A stretch of 64,000 nt of DNA from assembly GCF_900109455.1 (NCBI RefSeq), contig NZ_FOAG01000006.1:124001-188000 (forward strand), given 5' to 3'. Shown here in pieces: positions 43,924-53,615 of the stretch. The notes below the pieces were generated by a model. It was not told the DNA's origin, did not search any database, and worked only from the letters and a program-made list of their open reading frames with translations. The first letter of the stretch is position 1, and each line of letters opens with the position of its first letter. The translations under genes and the position numbers were made by a program. Source of the DNA: Roseovarius azorensis (GTDB taxonomy: Bacteria; Pseudomonadota; Alphaproteobacteria; Rhodobacterales; Rhodobacteraceae).

Positions 43924-44207
43924 CGGGCCCTCCCTGGCGGTTCTGGCCATCATATGCGTAAAACCGCTGCCGAGTTCAATGGCTGCCCTCGACATCGCCG
44001 GTGCAGCGGCAGAGATGCGCGCGGCAAGGAACGGTCCTGCGATCACGGCAGATTTTTGCAGGATTGGTCAAACCTGGCGCGATTTTGACGCGATCGGCGC
44101 GTGAAATCATGGATTCCGGTACAAACGAAAAGAAAACTTTTGGTAGAGTGCGCCATCGGATCCCGCAAAGAGGGTCCGGATAACCAAACAACGAGGGAGA
44201 TCCTGTC

Positions 44208-44642
44208 ATGTCTGGAAAATTCGTCGTCGGTTACGACGGCAGCGTTTCGGCGCGGCGTGCGCTGGAATTCGCGGTCGAGCGTGCCCGCGCACAGGGCGGC
44301 AGCATCGTGCTGACGCATGTGCTGGAGTGGTCGCCGTATTCGTTCCTCACACCCAATGAACTGGAAGAGCGTCACCTGCGCCGCCGCGAAGAGATGGAGC
44401 GCGCTGAGAAAGCGATCATGCACCCGGTGGTGGCGGAACTCAAGGATTCTGGCGTGCCGGTGGAAACCGCGATCCGCTATGGCAACACCGCCGATCAGCT
44501 GGGCAAGGTCGCCCGGGAGATGAATGCGGTGCAGATCGTGATCGGGCGCGACGGGCAATCGGAGATCGGCGCGCGAATCTTCGGCTCGGTCGCGGTGGCG
44601 CTGGTTCAGACCTCGCCGGTCGCCTGCACCATCGTACCGTGA
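44208..44642 (+). CDS. Universal stress protein (UspA family, ATP-binding type)
   Basis: A 144-residue Usp domain. The N-terminal VGYDGSVSARRALEFA and the C-terminal IGRDGQSEIGARIFGSVA match the G-2X-G-9X-G-S ATP-binding motif. An internal charged helix (ERHLRRREEMERAEKA) is typical. It is 16 bases before the symporter gene, so the two are probably one operon. Usp proteins respond to starvation and membrane stress; its role with an amino-acid symporter is a guess. Confidence 0.92.
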   Translation: MSGKFVVGYDGSVSARRALEFAVERARAQGGSIVLTHVLEWSPYSFLTPNELEERHLRRREEMERAEKAIMHPVVAELKDSGVPVETAIRYGNTADQLGKVAREMNAVQIVIGRDGQSEIGARIFGSVAVALVQTSPVACTIVP

Positions 44643-44658
44643 ACATGACAGAACAGGG

Positions 44659-46212
44659 ATGACACAGATGTATAACAAGAGTTTTCCCGCGGTGATGACC
44701 GCGGCGGGGCTGGCGCTGGCCGGTGTCCCGGCACATGCGCAGTCGGTTGACGAGACCGTCAACCAGATATTCGCAGACTCGACCGGCTGGTTCGTGAACC
44801 TGATATTCGCCAACTTTCCCGGCACGAGTTTTCCGTGGATCGTGGCCTGGCTGGTGATCGGGGCGACGGTGTTCACGATCTATTTCGGCTTTATCCAGTT
44901 CCGGGCGGTGGGCCATTCCATCGCGCTGGTGAAGGGCGATTATTCCGATCCCAACGATGCCGGTGAGGTCAGCCACTTTCAGGCGCTGGCAACCGCGCTT
45001 TCGGGCACGGTGGGTCTGGGCAATATCGCTGGCGTGGCCGTCGCGGTCAGCATCGGTGGACCGGGGGCGACGTTCTGGATGATCCTTGCGGGTCTGATGG
45101 GCATGGCGTCGAAGTTCACCGAATGCACGCTGGGCGTCAAATACCGCAACGAATACGAGGACGGGCGCGTCTCGGGCGGGCCGATGTACTATCTCTCAAA
45201 GGGTTTTGCCGAACGCGGGCTGCCGGGTGGCAGGATCCTGGCGGTGCTGTTCTCGATCTTCTGCATCCTGGGTGCGTTGGGCGGCGGCAACATGTTCCAG
45301 GCCAACCAGGCGCATCAGCAGATCACCGGCGTGGTGGGGCAGTATCCGGGCTGGATCACCGGCCTGGTCTTTGCCGGGCTGGTCTTTGCCGTGATCGTGG
45401 GCGGGATCAAATCCATCGCACGGGTGACGGAAAAGATCGTGCCGTTCATGGGCCTTCTCTATGTCGGCACCGCGCTGGTCATCATCGCGATGAACTATCA
45501 CCTCATCGGCTGGGCCTTTGGCCAGATATTTGCCGGTGCCTTTACCGGGCTGGGTGTGGCTGGCGGCATGGTCGGCGCGCTCATTCAGGGGTTCAAGCGG
45601 GCGGCGTTCTCGAACGAGGCGGGCGTGGGTTCCGCCGCGATCGCGCATTCCGCGGTGCGCACCAAGGAACCGATCACTGAAGGCGTCGTCTCGCTGCTTG
45701 AGCCGTTCATCGACACGGTGGTGATCTGCACGATGACCGCGCTGGTGATCATCATCACGCAGCAACTGGTGACCGATCCGCAAACCGGTCTCTACCTGCT
45801 GAACGAGGCGGGTAACGGTGTGCAGACGGTGGGCGGCACCTCGGGCGTGGGCCTGACCTCGGCTGCCTTTGGCAGCGCCATTGGCTGGTTCCCCTATGTG
45901 CTGGCCATCGCGGTGATCCTGTTCGCGTTCTCGACCATGATCACCTGGTCCTATTACGGGCTCAAGGCATGGACCTATCTGTTCGGCGAGGGTGACACCA
46001 AGGAACTGGTGTTCAAGCTGATCTTCTGCGTCTTCGTGGTGATCGGCGCGGCGGCAAGCCTTGGCCCGGTGATCGACTTTTCCGACGCAGCGATCTTTGC
46101 GATGGCGGTTGTGAACATCATCGGCCTCTATTTCCTGATGCCGGTCGTCAAGCGTGAGCTGGACAGCTACATGAGCCGACTGAAATCGGGCGAGATCAAG
46201 AAGTTCGAGTGA
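44659..46212 (+). CDS. Alanine/glycine:cation symporter (AGCS family)
   Basis: A 517-residue sodium- or proton-coupled amino-acid importer. It begins with a cleavable-looking signal (AGLALAGVPAHA), then about eleven helices. Family marks are TALSGTVGLGNIAGVAVAVSIGGPGATFWM, GGPMYYLSKGF and KRAAFSNEAGVGSAAIAHSA. The ATG at 44659 follows acaggg; a start at 44668 is possible. A strong terminator lies 22 bases after the stop. Confidence 0.94.
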   Translation: MTQMYNKSFPAVMTAAGLALAGVPAHAQSVDETVNQIFADSTGWFVNLIFANFPGTSFPWIVAWLVIGATVFTIYFGFIQFRAVGHSIALVKGDYSDPNDAGEVSHFQALATALSGTVGLGNIAGVAVAVSIGGPGATFWMILAGLMGMASKFTECTLGVKYRNEYEDGRVSGGPMYYLSKGFAERGLPGGRILAVLFSIFCILGALGGGNMFQANQAHQQITGVVGQYPGWITGLVFAGLVFAVIVGGIKSIARVTEKIVPFMGLLYVGTALVIIAMNYHLIGWAFGQIFAGAFTGLGVAGGMVGALIQGFKRAAFSNEAGVGSAAIAHSAVRTKEPITEGVVSLLEPFIDTVVICTMTALVIIITQQLVTDPQTGLYLLNEAGNGVQTVGGTSGVGLTSAAFGSAIGWFPYVLAIAVILFAFSTMITWSYYGLKAWTYLFGEGDTKELVFKLIFCVFVVIGAAASLGPVIDFSDAAIFAMAVVNIIGLYFLMPVVKRELDSYMSRLKSGEIKKFE

Positions 46213-46234
46213 GTTCGTTCCGAGCAACGGAAAG

Positions 46235-46265
46235 AGGGCCGGGGCGCAGTTTGTGCCCCGGCCTT
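46235..46265 (+). terminator. Strong hairpin terminator after the symporter
   Basis: GGCCGGGGC (46237-46245) pairs with GCCCCGGCC (46255-46263). Extra inner pairs leave a 3-base loop. It is followed by TT and a moderately T-rich stretch. Confidence 0.7.
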
Positions 46266-46423
46266 GTGCATTTCTTCATGGCTGCGCGGAGATGTCACGA
46301 CCGGCATGTCTGTCAGGACCACTCTGCGTCGGCGGGGTTTGGCCGCCGGGCTTGATTGCGGGCGCAATGGGGCACATTCTTGGAGAGGTGATACAAATCT
46401 CATTGCAGAAAGGGGTTGATACC

Positions 46424-46711
46424 ATGGATGACAAACAGGTCTATCAACAGAAGCTGGAAGCCAAGCTGAAGGAATGGCGTGCGGATATCGACAAGTTGCA
46501 GGCCAAGGTCGATGGCGCGCAGGCGGATGCCAGGCTGAAATATCGCGAACAGCTGGAAGATCTGGAAGAACGCCGCAAGGAGATCGAGGCGCAGTTGCAC
46601 AAGCTGCGTGATGCGCAATCCGCGGCGTGGAGCGACATTCGCGCGGGCGCGGACAAGGCGTGGGAGAGCATGTCCAAGGCGATGCAGGACGCCTGGGGGC
46701 GGTTCGGGTAG
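46424..46711 (+). CDS. Small coiled-coil protein, 95 residues
   Basis: An almost wholly helical, highly charged protein: QQKLEAKLKEWRADIDKLQAK and REQLEDLEERRKEIEAQLHKL show heptad patterns. The C-terminus (AWSDIRAGADKAWESM) is amphipathic. There is no signal peptide or membrane segment. An aaagggg site precedes the ATG at 46424. Similar short coiled-coil proteins are widespread in proteobacteria without known function; a stress or scaffold role is only a guess. Confidence 0.78.
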   Translation: MDDKQVYQQKLEAKLKEWRADIDKLQAKVDGAQADARLKYREQLEDLEERRKEIEAQLHKLRDAQSAAWSDIRAGADKAWESMSKAMQDAWGRFG

Positions 46712-46749
46712 GCGTCAGGGCGCGCAGGTGGGTGCGCGCCCCGTGGAAT

Positions 46750-48099
46750 TCAGGCCGCCGCAAAGCCTGCGTCGAGCGCGGTGAGGATCACGTTGACCTC
46801 ATCCTCGGAGATGGTCAGCGGCGGCGACATCAGGATGTTGTGGGCGCCGAGGCGCACCATTGCCCCTGCCTCATAGGTGGCCTGATGGATGCGTTTCATG
46901 CTGGCCGCGTCCATCGGCGTCTTGTGTGCCTTGTCGCTGACGATCTCGATGCCGGTCATCAGGCCATGCCCGCCGCGCACATCGCCGATGATGTCGTGTT
47001 TGCGCGCAAGTTTCAGAACGCCCTCGTATAGCTGCGTGCCGCGTGCCGCCGCGTTGGTTCTGGTGTCCAGCCGCAGCGTTTCCGACAGGCAGGCCACCAC
47101 CGCCGCCGCGCCGACGGGATGGGCGGAATAGGTGTAGCCGGTCCAGATGCTGCCCTCGGGGCCGGCGGATTCGAACACCTCGGCCACCTTGTCGCCGACC
47201 AGAACCCCGCCCACCGGGAAATAGCCCGAGGTGATGCCCTTGGCGATGGTCATGAGGTCGGGTTGCACCCCCCAATGACGCGCGCCGGACCAGTCGCCGG
47301 TGCGCCCGAAGCCGGTGATCACCTCGTCCGAGATCATGAGGATCCCGTAACGGTCGCAGATCGCGCGCATGTGTTTCATGAAGCTGGCGTCGGGGACGAT
47401 CACGCCGCCCGCACCCTGGATCGGCTCCATGATGAAGGCGGCGATGGTCGAGGGATCCTGAAACTCGATCTCGTCCACCATGGCGGTGGCGATCTTTTCG
47501 GCCAGTTTCGCCGGGTCGGTTTCATCGAACGGGTTGCGATAGGTATAAGGGCTGGGCAGGTGGAAACAGCCGGGCAGCATCGGTTCATAGCCGATGCGGA
47601 AGCGGTTGTTGCCGTTGACCGATGCGCCGCCCCAATGGGTGCCGTGATAGCCTTTCTTGAGGCTGAGGAACTTGGTGCGCGTGGGTTCGCCGCGCAGGCG
47701 GTGATATTGCCGGGCCATGCGCAGGGCGGTATCGACGCTGTCGGAGCCGCCGGAGGTGAAGAACACGCGGGTCATGCCGTCCTGGGCGAAGAAGTCCTGC
47801 ACGGCGTAGGACGCCTCGATCGCCGCCGGATTGGTGCTGCCGGCGAAGGCCGAGTAATAGGGCAGTTGCCAGAGCTGATCGGCGATCGCCTGTTTGATCG
47901 CGTCGTTGGAATAGCCAAGGTTGACGCACCAGAGGCCGCCCACGGCATCGACCGGGTTGTGCCCGTCGATATCGGTGATGCGCACGCCCTCGGCCCCCTT
48001 GATGATCTTTGGGGTGTTGGTTTGTGCCTCGCCGGGATGGCCCATCGGGTGCCACAGGTGGCGGGCGTTCATTTCACGCAGGAAGTTGTCGTCTTTCAT
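46750..48099 (-). CDS. Class III omega-aminotransferase
   Basis: A 449-residue PLP enzyme. The cofactor lysine is Lys287 (TIAKGITSGYFPVGG) and Asp258 lies in MISDEVITGFGRTG. The start LREMNARHLWHPM and FTSGGSDSVDTALRMARQYH match the omega-amino acid:pyruvate / beta-alanine or taurine aminotransferase group, which moves an amino group from a terminal amine to pyruvate. The donor is not evident from context. The ATG at 48099 has cggag upstream. Confidence 0.9.
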   Translation of the reverse strand: MKDDNFLREMNARHLWHPMGHPGEAQTNTPKIIKGAEGVRITDIDGHNPVDAVGGLWCVNLGYSNDAIKQAIADQLWQLPYYSAFAGSTNPAAIEASYAVQDFFAQDGMTRVFFTSGGSDSVDTALRMARQYHRLRGEPTRTKFLSLKKGYHGTHWGGASVNGNNRFRIGYEPMLPGCFHLPSPYTYRNPFDETDPAKLAEKIATAMVDEIEFQDPSTIAAFIMEPIQGAGGVIVPDASFMKHMRAICDRYGILMISDEVITGFGRTGDWSGARHWGVQPDLMTIAKGITSGYFPVGGVLVGDKVAEVFESAGPEGSIWTGYTYSAHPVGAAAVVACLSETLRLDTRTNAAARGTQLYEGVLKLARKHDIIGDVRGGHGLMTGIEIVSDKAHKTPMDAASMKRIHQATYEAGAMVRLGAHNILMSPPLTISEDEVNVILTALDAGFAAA

Positions 48100-48172
48100 G
48101 GGGGTGCTCCGGCAGGGGTGGAATTTGATCAAATTCTGCCACCGGCGCGGGGGAGTGTCCAGAGGGATGTGT

Positions 48173-48198
48173 GGGGCCGGGGTGAACCCCGGCCTACG
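48173..48198. repeat. Hairpin repeat GGCCGGGGT-GA-ACCCCGGCC, copy B
   Basis: The same 9-base stem and TACG flank as the copy at 21163. It lies between the aminotransferase start and the M16 peptidase stop, where it can end the peptidase transcript. Confidence 0.65.
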
Positions 48199-48214
48199 TG
48201 ACGGCGGATCTGTG

Positions 48215-49528
48215 TCAGTTCACCGTGCTTTCCAGCCCCTCGGGTTGGCCCACGACCACGAAGGTCAGCGCGTCGGGGTCGAGCCGTTCGCGCGCGACGC
48301 GGGTGATGTCGTCGAGGGTGACGGCGTTCACCATGTCGTTGCGGTTGGCGATGTAATCGGTCGGCAGGCCCTGCATCTGCATGCCCACGGCGATCGAGGC
48401 GATGGGGCCGTTGCCCTCGAATTGCAGGGGATAGGCGCCGGTGAGATAGGTCTTGGCGTTCTGCAATTCCTCCTGGGTCACACCCTCGTTGCGGATGCGT
48501 TCCCATTCGGCGCGGATCACGGCGATGGCTTCGGCCACGCGATCATTGGCCGAGGCGACAGAGCCCATCCACAGCTTGGCCGCGTCCTTGTCGGCGAGAT
48601 AGGAATAGACGCCGTAGGTCAGGCCGCGTTTCTCGCGCACCTCGGTCATCAGGCGGCTTTCGAAGCCGCCGCCGCCGAGGATGTGGTTGAGGATATAGGC
48701 GGCGAAGAAATCCGGGTGGTCCCGGTCGATGCCGGGCTGGGCAAAGGCGACGATGGATTGCGGCGTGGCGAAATCGACCACCTGCACCCCGCCGGGCAGG
48801 TTCAGATCGGCCGGGCCGGGCAGGGGCGCGCCGGTCTCGGGCAGGTCGCCAAGCAGGTGATCGAGCAGCGTGGCCAGTTCCGCCTCGGTGATGTCGCCTA
48901 CGGCGCTGATATAGAGCCGGTCGCGGGTCAACCCCGCCGCATGGGCGGCCACGATATCCTCGCGGGTCAGCGCCGTGACGCTCTCGACCGTGCCGTCGAG
49001 CGAGGTGGCATAGGGGTGATCGCCAAAGACGAGCCTGTCGAAGGAGCGACCGACGATATCGCGCGGGTTGGTTTCGGACGAGCGGATGCTCGAGATGATC
49101 TGGCCTCGGACACGTTCTATGGCGTCGGGGTCGAAACGCGGCTGTAGCAGGCTGGCGCGCAGCAGGTCCACCGCCTGATCGCGGTTTTCGGTCAGGAAAC
49201 GGGCCGAGACGCTGATCTGATCGTCGCTGAGCGAATAGCTGAAATTGGCGGCCAGCGATTCGGTGGCGCGGGCAAAGGCGCGGGCATCCATGTCGGAGGC
49301 GCCCTCTTCGAGCAGGGCGACCATCAGGTTCGTCGCGCCGCGCTTGCCGGGCGCATCGAGCGAGCCACCGCCGCGAAAGCGTAGTTCGAGCGCCACGAAG
49401 GGGATCGAATGATCCTCGACCAGCCAGGCGCTGAGTCCGCCGGGGGTGGTCATCTCCTTGATGTCGACACCCGCGCGGGCGGGCAGGGCAGCGAAGAGGA
49501 TGAAGAGACTGAGCAGGATACGGATCAT
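48215..49528 (-). CDS. M16-family protein lacking the zinc site (non-catalytic subunit)
   Basis: A 437-residue exported protein with a signal peptide (FILFAALPARA). The fold is M16 (pitrilysin-like), but the HxxEH motif is replaced by NLMVALLEEGA, so it should not bind zinc. The C-terminal region keeps EVREKRGLTYGVYSYLA, the conserved R/Y pair. In this family an inactive subunit commonly pairs with the active one to form the closed chamber. Its ATG overlaps the stop of the active gene (ATGA). Confidence 0.9.
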   Translation of the reverse strand: MIRILLSLFILFAALPARAGVDIKEMTTPGGLSAWLVEDHSIPFVALELRFRGGGSLDAPGKRGATNLMVALLEEGASDMDARAFARATESLAANFSYSLSDDQISVSARFLTENRDQAVDLLRASLLQPRFDPDAIERVRGQIISSIRSSETNPRDIVGRSFDRLVFGDHPYATSLDGTVESVTALTREDIVAAHAAGLTRDRLYISAVGDITEAELATLLDHLLGDLPETGAPLPGPADLNLPGGVQVVDFATPQSIVAFAQPGIDRDHPDFFAAYILNHILGGGGFESRLMTEVREKRGLTYGVYSYLADKDAAKLWMGSVASANDRVAEAIAVIRAEWERIRNEGVTQEELQNAKTYLTGAYPLQFEGNGPIASIAVGMQMQGLPTDYIANRNDMVNAVTLDDITRVARERLDPDALTFVVVGQPEGLESTVN

Positions 49529-50868
49529 TGGGTGATCTCCGGGGCCATGAGCCAGCCGGTGACCGATTTCTTGCGGTCGAACACGCGGCGGGCGGCGGCC
49601 ATGATGTCATCGGCCGTGGTGGATTGCAGAATGTCGGGCCAGGCCTGCACATCCGCGACCGTGAGGCCCTGGGTCAGGGCGCGGCCATAGCGGTTGGCCA
49701 GTCCGCCTGCATCGTCGCGGGCATAGATATCCGAGGCGCGGACCTGCATCTTGATGCGGTCGAGTTGTTCGGGATCGACCCCGGTTTCGAGAAAGCTGGT
49801 GAGCACGTCGTCCATCGCCGCCTCGGCCTCTTGCAGGGTGACGCCTGCGGCGGGCACGACGACGAGATCGAATGTGGTGTCATCGAGCGACATGTCGGAA
49901 TACCATGCCCCGACCTGCACCGCGATCTGCGTGTCGAATTGCAGTTTCTCGGCCATGAAAGAGGTCTGTCCGCCGCCGAGAATCTCGGCGAGAAGCGTCA
50001 GTGCTGCCGCCTCTTGCTGCGCGCCGCTGTCGCGTTCGGGCGCGAGGTAGGAGCGGCTGACATAGGGTTGCGAGACGCGGGCGTCGCGAAAGGTGATGCG
50101 GCGTTCGGCCATCTGCGGCGGCTCTTGCGGGCGGATGCGCTCGGGCAGGTCTGGATTGGCGGGGATCGGGCCGTAATACCTCTCGGCCAGCACGCGCACC
50201 TCGTCGGGCGTCACGTCGCCCGCGACGATCAGGATCGCGTTGTTGGGCGCATAGAAGGTGCGGTAATAGTCGAGCGCGTCGTCGAGATCGAGCGCCTCCA
50301 TCTCGTGTCGCCAGCCGATGATCGGGATGCCGTAGCGGTGGTTGAAATACTGCATCGCGCTTTTTTGTTCGCGAAACAGCGCGGCAGGGCTGTTTTCAAC
50401 GCGCTGGTTGCGTTCCTCGATGATCACGTCGCGTTCGGTCAGGATGTCGGCCTCGTCGAGTTGCAGGTTGGTCATGCGGTCGGATTCCATGCGCATCACC
50501 AGATCCAGCCGGTCGGCGGCGATGCGCTGGAAATAGGCGGTGTAATCGTAGCTGGTAAAGGCGTTGTCAGAGCCGCCATTGCGCGCGACCGTGGCGGAAA
50601 ATTCGCCCGGCGCCAGCGTTTCGGTGCCCTTGAACAGCAGGTGTTCCAGAAAATGCGCGACGCCGGAGACGCCCGGTTTCTCATCCGCCGAGCCGGCGCG
50701 ATACCAGACCATCTGGGTGACGACCGGGGCGCGGTGATCCTCGATCACCACCACTTCGAGCCCGTTGTCGAGGGTGAAGGTCGAGACCTGATCGGTTGTC
50801 GATGCCTGTGCCATGCCCGCGCCGAGCGGGGCGAGGATCAGCAGCAGGCAGGCAGGCAATAGGCGCAT
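49525..50868 (-). CDS. M16-family zinc peptidase (catalytic subunit)
   Basis: A 447-residue exported metallopeptidase. A signal peptide (LLLILAPLGAGMAQA) is followed by the inverted zinc motif VAHFLEHLLFKGT (His72, Glu75, His76) and the distal glutamate in ERDVIIEERNQR (about residue 151). It should degrade peptides in the periplasm together with the inactive subunit encoded next. The downstream overlap implies a fixed 1:1 pair. The order with the DUF3035 gene, lspA and purH is typical of Rhodobacterales. Confidence 0.93.
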   Translation of the reverse strand: MRLLPACLLLILAPLGAGMAQASTTDQVSTFTLDNGLEVVVIEDHRAPVVTQMVWYRAGSADEKPGVSGVAHFLEHLLFKGTETLAPGEFSATVARNGGSDNAFTSYDYTAYFQRIAADRLDLVMRMESDRMTNLQLDEADILTERDVIIEERNQRVENSPAALFREQKSAMQYFNHRYGIPIIGWRHEMEALDLDDALDYYRTFYAPNNAILIVAGDVTPDEVRVLAERYYGPIPANPDLPERIRPQEPPQMAERRITFRDARVSQPYVSRSYLAPERDSGAQQEAAALTLLAEILGGGQTSFMAEKLQFDTQIAVQVGAWYSDMSLDDTTFDLVVVPAAGVTLQEAEAAMDDVLTSFLETGVDPEQLDRIKMQVRASDIYARDDAGGLANRYGRALTQGLTVADVQAWPDILQSTTADDIMAAARRVFDRKKSVTGWLMAPEITQ

Positions 50869-50942
50869 ATCCGGTCTCCGGTGCTGTGGGTGTCTGACCG
50901 TATAGATACGCCCCTGCGCCCCGGATTCAAGCGACAGGTCCG

Positions 50943-51470
50943 TTACCGGGGCGGTGGCGGGCTGGCCGGGGTGAGCACGCCGCGCTTGCGCAGCCGCTCT
51001 TCTTCGGCATAGGCGTCAAGCCATTCGCGGCGGTAGGCCTGCACGTAATCGTCGCCGGGCAGGATGCGCAGGATATTGACGTTGCCGTAATTCCTGCGCA
51101 CATCCCTGTCCTCTGCGGCGAGGGTCTGCCGGATGTTCGGTGTCGCGCCATAGCGATTGGCATGGTTGACCAGAGCACCATTCGCGGCTGAGGGTGCGAC
51201 TGCGCCGAGGGCGGCAGGATTGCCGCCAAGCGCCGCCACGCCATCGGCCAGCGGGTTCTGATCCGTCAGGTTCGCGGCCCCCGGCGTGGGTTGCGGCAGG
51301 GTGGCGTAATCTTCGGGTGTCTGGAGCGGCTTTCCGGGAAGGATCGAGAATTCGTCCGGGCCGTTGCCGGTATTGCGCAGCCGCGTCAGGGTCACGTCAT
51401 CGCGCCCGGAACAACCGGCCACAATGGCCGCCGCCAGTAGGGTCAGAACGGTTTTACGCGGCATCATCAT
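50943..51470 (-). CDS. DUF3035 lipoprotein (BamF-like)
   Basis: A 175-residue predicted outer-membrane lipoprotein. The signal MMMPRKTVLTLLAAAIVAGC ends in a lipobox. The mature part has DEFSILPGKPLQTPEDYATLP, a motif of the DUF3035 family; family members have been described as the BamF subunit of the beta-barrel assembly machine in alphaproteobacteria. The first ATG of the MMM run at 51470 has ggag at good spacing; a GTG two codons earlier is too close to it. lspA, which processes lipoproteins, is directly upstream. Confidence 0.83.
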   Translation of the reverse strand: MMMPRKTVLTLLAAAIVAGCSGRDDVTLTRLRNTGNGPDEFSILPGKPLQTPEDYATLPQPTPGAANLTDQNPLADGVAALGGNPAALGAVAPSAANGALVNHANRYGATPNIRQTLAAEDRDVRRNYGNVNILRILPGDDYVQAYRREWLDAYAEEERLRKRGVLTPASPPPPR

Positions 51471-51521
51471 CGCCACTCTCCTGCAACTTTCAATGTGCTT
51501 TACCGCATTCGCGGGCCAAGG

Positions 51522-51992
51522 TCACGAGGGCTTTTTGCCTGCGGGCAGCAGAACCATGCCGAAGGCTCCGGCAAAGACCGCGATATCGGCGATGTTGAAG
51601 GCATAGGGGTTGTCGATCCCGCAGCAGGACATGTTCAGGAAATCCGCGACCGCGCCATAGATCAGCCGGTCGATCACATTCCCGAGTGCGCCGCCCGCCA
51701 GCAGACCCGCCGCAACCTGATGCAGCCGCGTGCCGGGTTCGCGATGCACCCACCAGAGCACCGCGCCGACAATCACCAGCGCCACGGCGATGAGGATCCA
51801 TCGGGTTGCCGCCGCCTCGCCGCCCAGCAGGCCGAAATTGATCCCGTCATTCCACGCCATGCGCAGGTTGAGAAAGGGCGGCAGGACGTCGATCCGACCG
51901 AGGCTGCGCAGGTCCATGGTATGAACCACGATGTATTTCGTCGCCTGATCGAGCAGAAAGATCCAGAAGGCGGTCCAGAGTGTCAGTCTCAT
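51522..51992 (-). CDS. lspA: Lipoprotein signal peptidase
   Basis: Signal peptidase II cleaves lipoprotein signal peptides in the inner membrane. The 156-residue product has four helices and the aspartate dyad Asp117 (GAVADFLN) and Asp136 (FNIADIAVF), 19 residues apart as in characterised enzymes, with GNVIDRL before them. Only 7 bases separate it from purH upstream. The next gene encodes a lipoprotein. Confidence 0.96.
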   Translation of the reverse strand: MRLTLWTAFWIFLLDQATKYIVVHTMDLRSLGRIDVLPPFLNLRMAWNDGINFGLLGGEAAATRWILIAVALVIVGAVLWWVHREPGTRLHQVAAGLLAGGALGNVIDRLIYGAVADFLNMSCCGIDNPYAFNIADIAVFAGAFGMVLLPAGKKPS

Positions 51993-51999
51993 GTGCGTC

Positions 52000-53595
52000 T
52001 CAGTGCCGGAAATGGCGCATGCCGGTCAGCACCATGGCGAGTCCTGCGGCGTCGGCGGCTGCGATCACCTCGTCGTCGCGCATCGAGCCGCCGGGCTGGA
52101 TCACCGCCGTCGCCCCGGCCTCGGCCGCCGTCATCAGCCCGTCGGCAAAGGGAAAGAACGCATCCGAGGCGACCACGCTGCCCTGCGTGAGCGGTGCGGA
52201 CAGGCCGAGCGTCTCTGCCATGTCCTGCGCCTTGCGGGCGGCGATGCGGCAGCTGTCGACCCGGCTCATCTGGCCAGCGCCCACGCCCACCGTGGCGCCG
52301 TCGCGGGCATAGACGATGGCGTTCGACTTGACGTGTTTCGCCACCTTCCATGCAAAGAGCATGTCGGAGAGTTCGCGATCCGTCGGCGCGCGTTTCGTCA
52401 CCACGCGCAGAGCCTCTGCCGTGATGCGGCCATTGTCCTTGTCCTGCACCAGATAGCCGCCCGAGACCTGCCGGATCACCCGTCCGGTCGCCGCCGGGTC
52501 GGCCAGCCGCTCGGTCAGGAGCAGGCGCAGGTTCTTCTTTCCGGCAAAGATTTCCATGGCGGCGTCATCCGCGCCGGGCGCGATCACCACCTCTGTAAAG
52601 ATCTGGCTGATCTCTTGGGCGGTGGCGGCGTCGAGCGGCTGGTTGAGCGCGATGATGCCGCCGAAGGCCGAGGTGCGGTCGCAGTCGAAGGCGTTTTTAT
52701 ACGCTTCAAGCAGGGTCGCGCCGCGCGCCACGCCGCAGGGGTTGGCGTGTTTGATGATCGCGCAGGCGGGGCCGTTCCCGGGGGCGAATTCGCTGACCAG
52801 CTCGAATGCCGCGTCGGTGTCGTTGATGTTGTTGTAGCTCAGTTCCTTGCCCTGCACCTGACGGGCGGTGGCGACGCCGGGGCGGTGCGTGCCGTCGGTG
52901 TAGAAGGCCGCCGTCTGATGCGGGTTCTCGCCATAGCGCAGCGTTTGCGCGAGGGTTCCGGCAAAGGCGTGGCGGCGTGGGGCGGGATCGCCGATGGCCT
53001 CCGCCAGCCATGTGGACACGGCGGCGTCATAGGCGGCGGTGCGGGCATAGGCGCGCTGCGCCAGCTTGCGGCGGAATCTGGGGCAGGTGGCGCCGTCATG
53101 CTGGTCCATGTCGCCCAGCAGTTTATCGTAATCCCCGACATCCACCACCACGGTGACATGGGCGTGGTTCTTGGCCGCGGCGCGGATCATCGCCGGACCG
53201 CCGATGTCGATATTCTCGACGCAGGTTTCATAATCGGCGCCGCGCGCCACGGTTTCCTCGAACGGGTAGAGGTTGACGACCAGCAGGTCGATGGGGCCAA
53301 TCCCGTGTTCGGCCATCGCCGCCACGTGCGCGGGATTGTCGCGCAGCGCCAGAAGCCCGCCGTGCACCATCGGGTGCAGCGTCTTGACGCGGCCGTCCAT
53401 CATTTCGGGAAAGCCCGTGATCTCGGCCACATCGCGTACATCGAGGCCCGCATCGCGCAGCGCGCGGGCGGTGCCGCCGGTCGAGAGCAGTTCGACCCCG
53501 CGCGCGGCGAGGGCGCGCCCAAGATCAATGAGGCCGGTCTTGTCGGAAACGGAGAGCAGGGCGCGTGTGACGGGCGCGAAATCGGCCATGGGCAT
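52000..53595 (-). CDS. purH: Bifunctional AICAR transformylase / IMP cyclohydrolase
   Basis: PurH carries out the last two steps of IMP synthesis, using 10-formyl-tetrahydrofolate. The 531-residue protein has the N-terminal cyclohydrolase domain ([40 protein letters not shown]) and the C-terminal transformylase domain ([22 protein letters not shown], and [15 protein letters not shown] near the end). The ATG at 53595 is preceded by aggatc. It is in the run heparinase-like, purH, lspA. Confidence 0.97.
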   Translation of the reverse strand: MPMADFAPVTRALLSVSDKTGLIDLGRALAARGVELLSTGGTARALRDAGLDVRDVAEITGFPEMMDGRVKTLHPMVHGGLLALRDNPAHVAAMAEHGIGPIDLLVVNLYPFEETVARGADYETCVENIDIGGPAMIRAAAKNHAHVTVVVDVGDYDKLLGDMDQHDGATCPRFRRKLAQRAYARTAAYDAAVSTWLAEAIGDPAPRRHAFAGTLAQTLRYGENPHQTAAFYTDGTHRPGVATARQVQGKELSYNNINDTDAAFELVSEFAPGNGPACAIIKHANPCGVARGATLLEAYKNAFDCDRTSAFGGIIALNQPLDAATAQEISQIFTEVVIAPGADDAAMEIFAGKKNLRLLLTERLADPAATGRVIRQVSGGYLVQDKDNGRITAEALRVVTKRAPTDRELSDMLFAWKVAKHVKSNAIVYARDGATVGVGAGQMSRVDSCRIAARKAQDMAETLGLSAPLTQGSVVASDAFFPFADGLMTAAEAGATAVIQPGGSMRDDEVIAAADAAGLAMVLTGMRHFRH

Positions 53596-53615
53596 GTGAT
53601 CCTGTATCGGTCTGT

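Noticed and set aside
44128-44141. AAAAG-AAAA-CTTTT small hairpin upstream of the universal stress gene
   Set aside because: Five weak A-T pairs only; not more than expected in an AT-rich promoter stretch.
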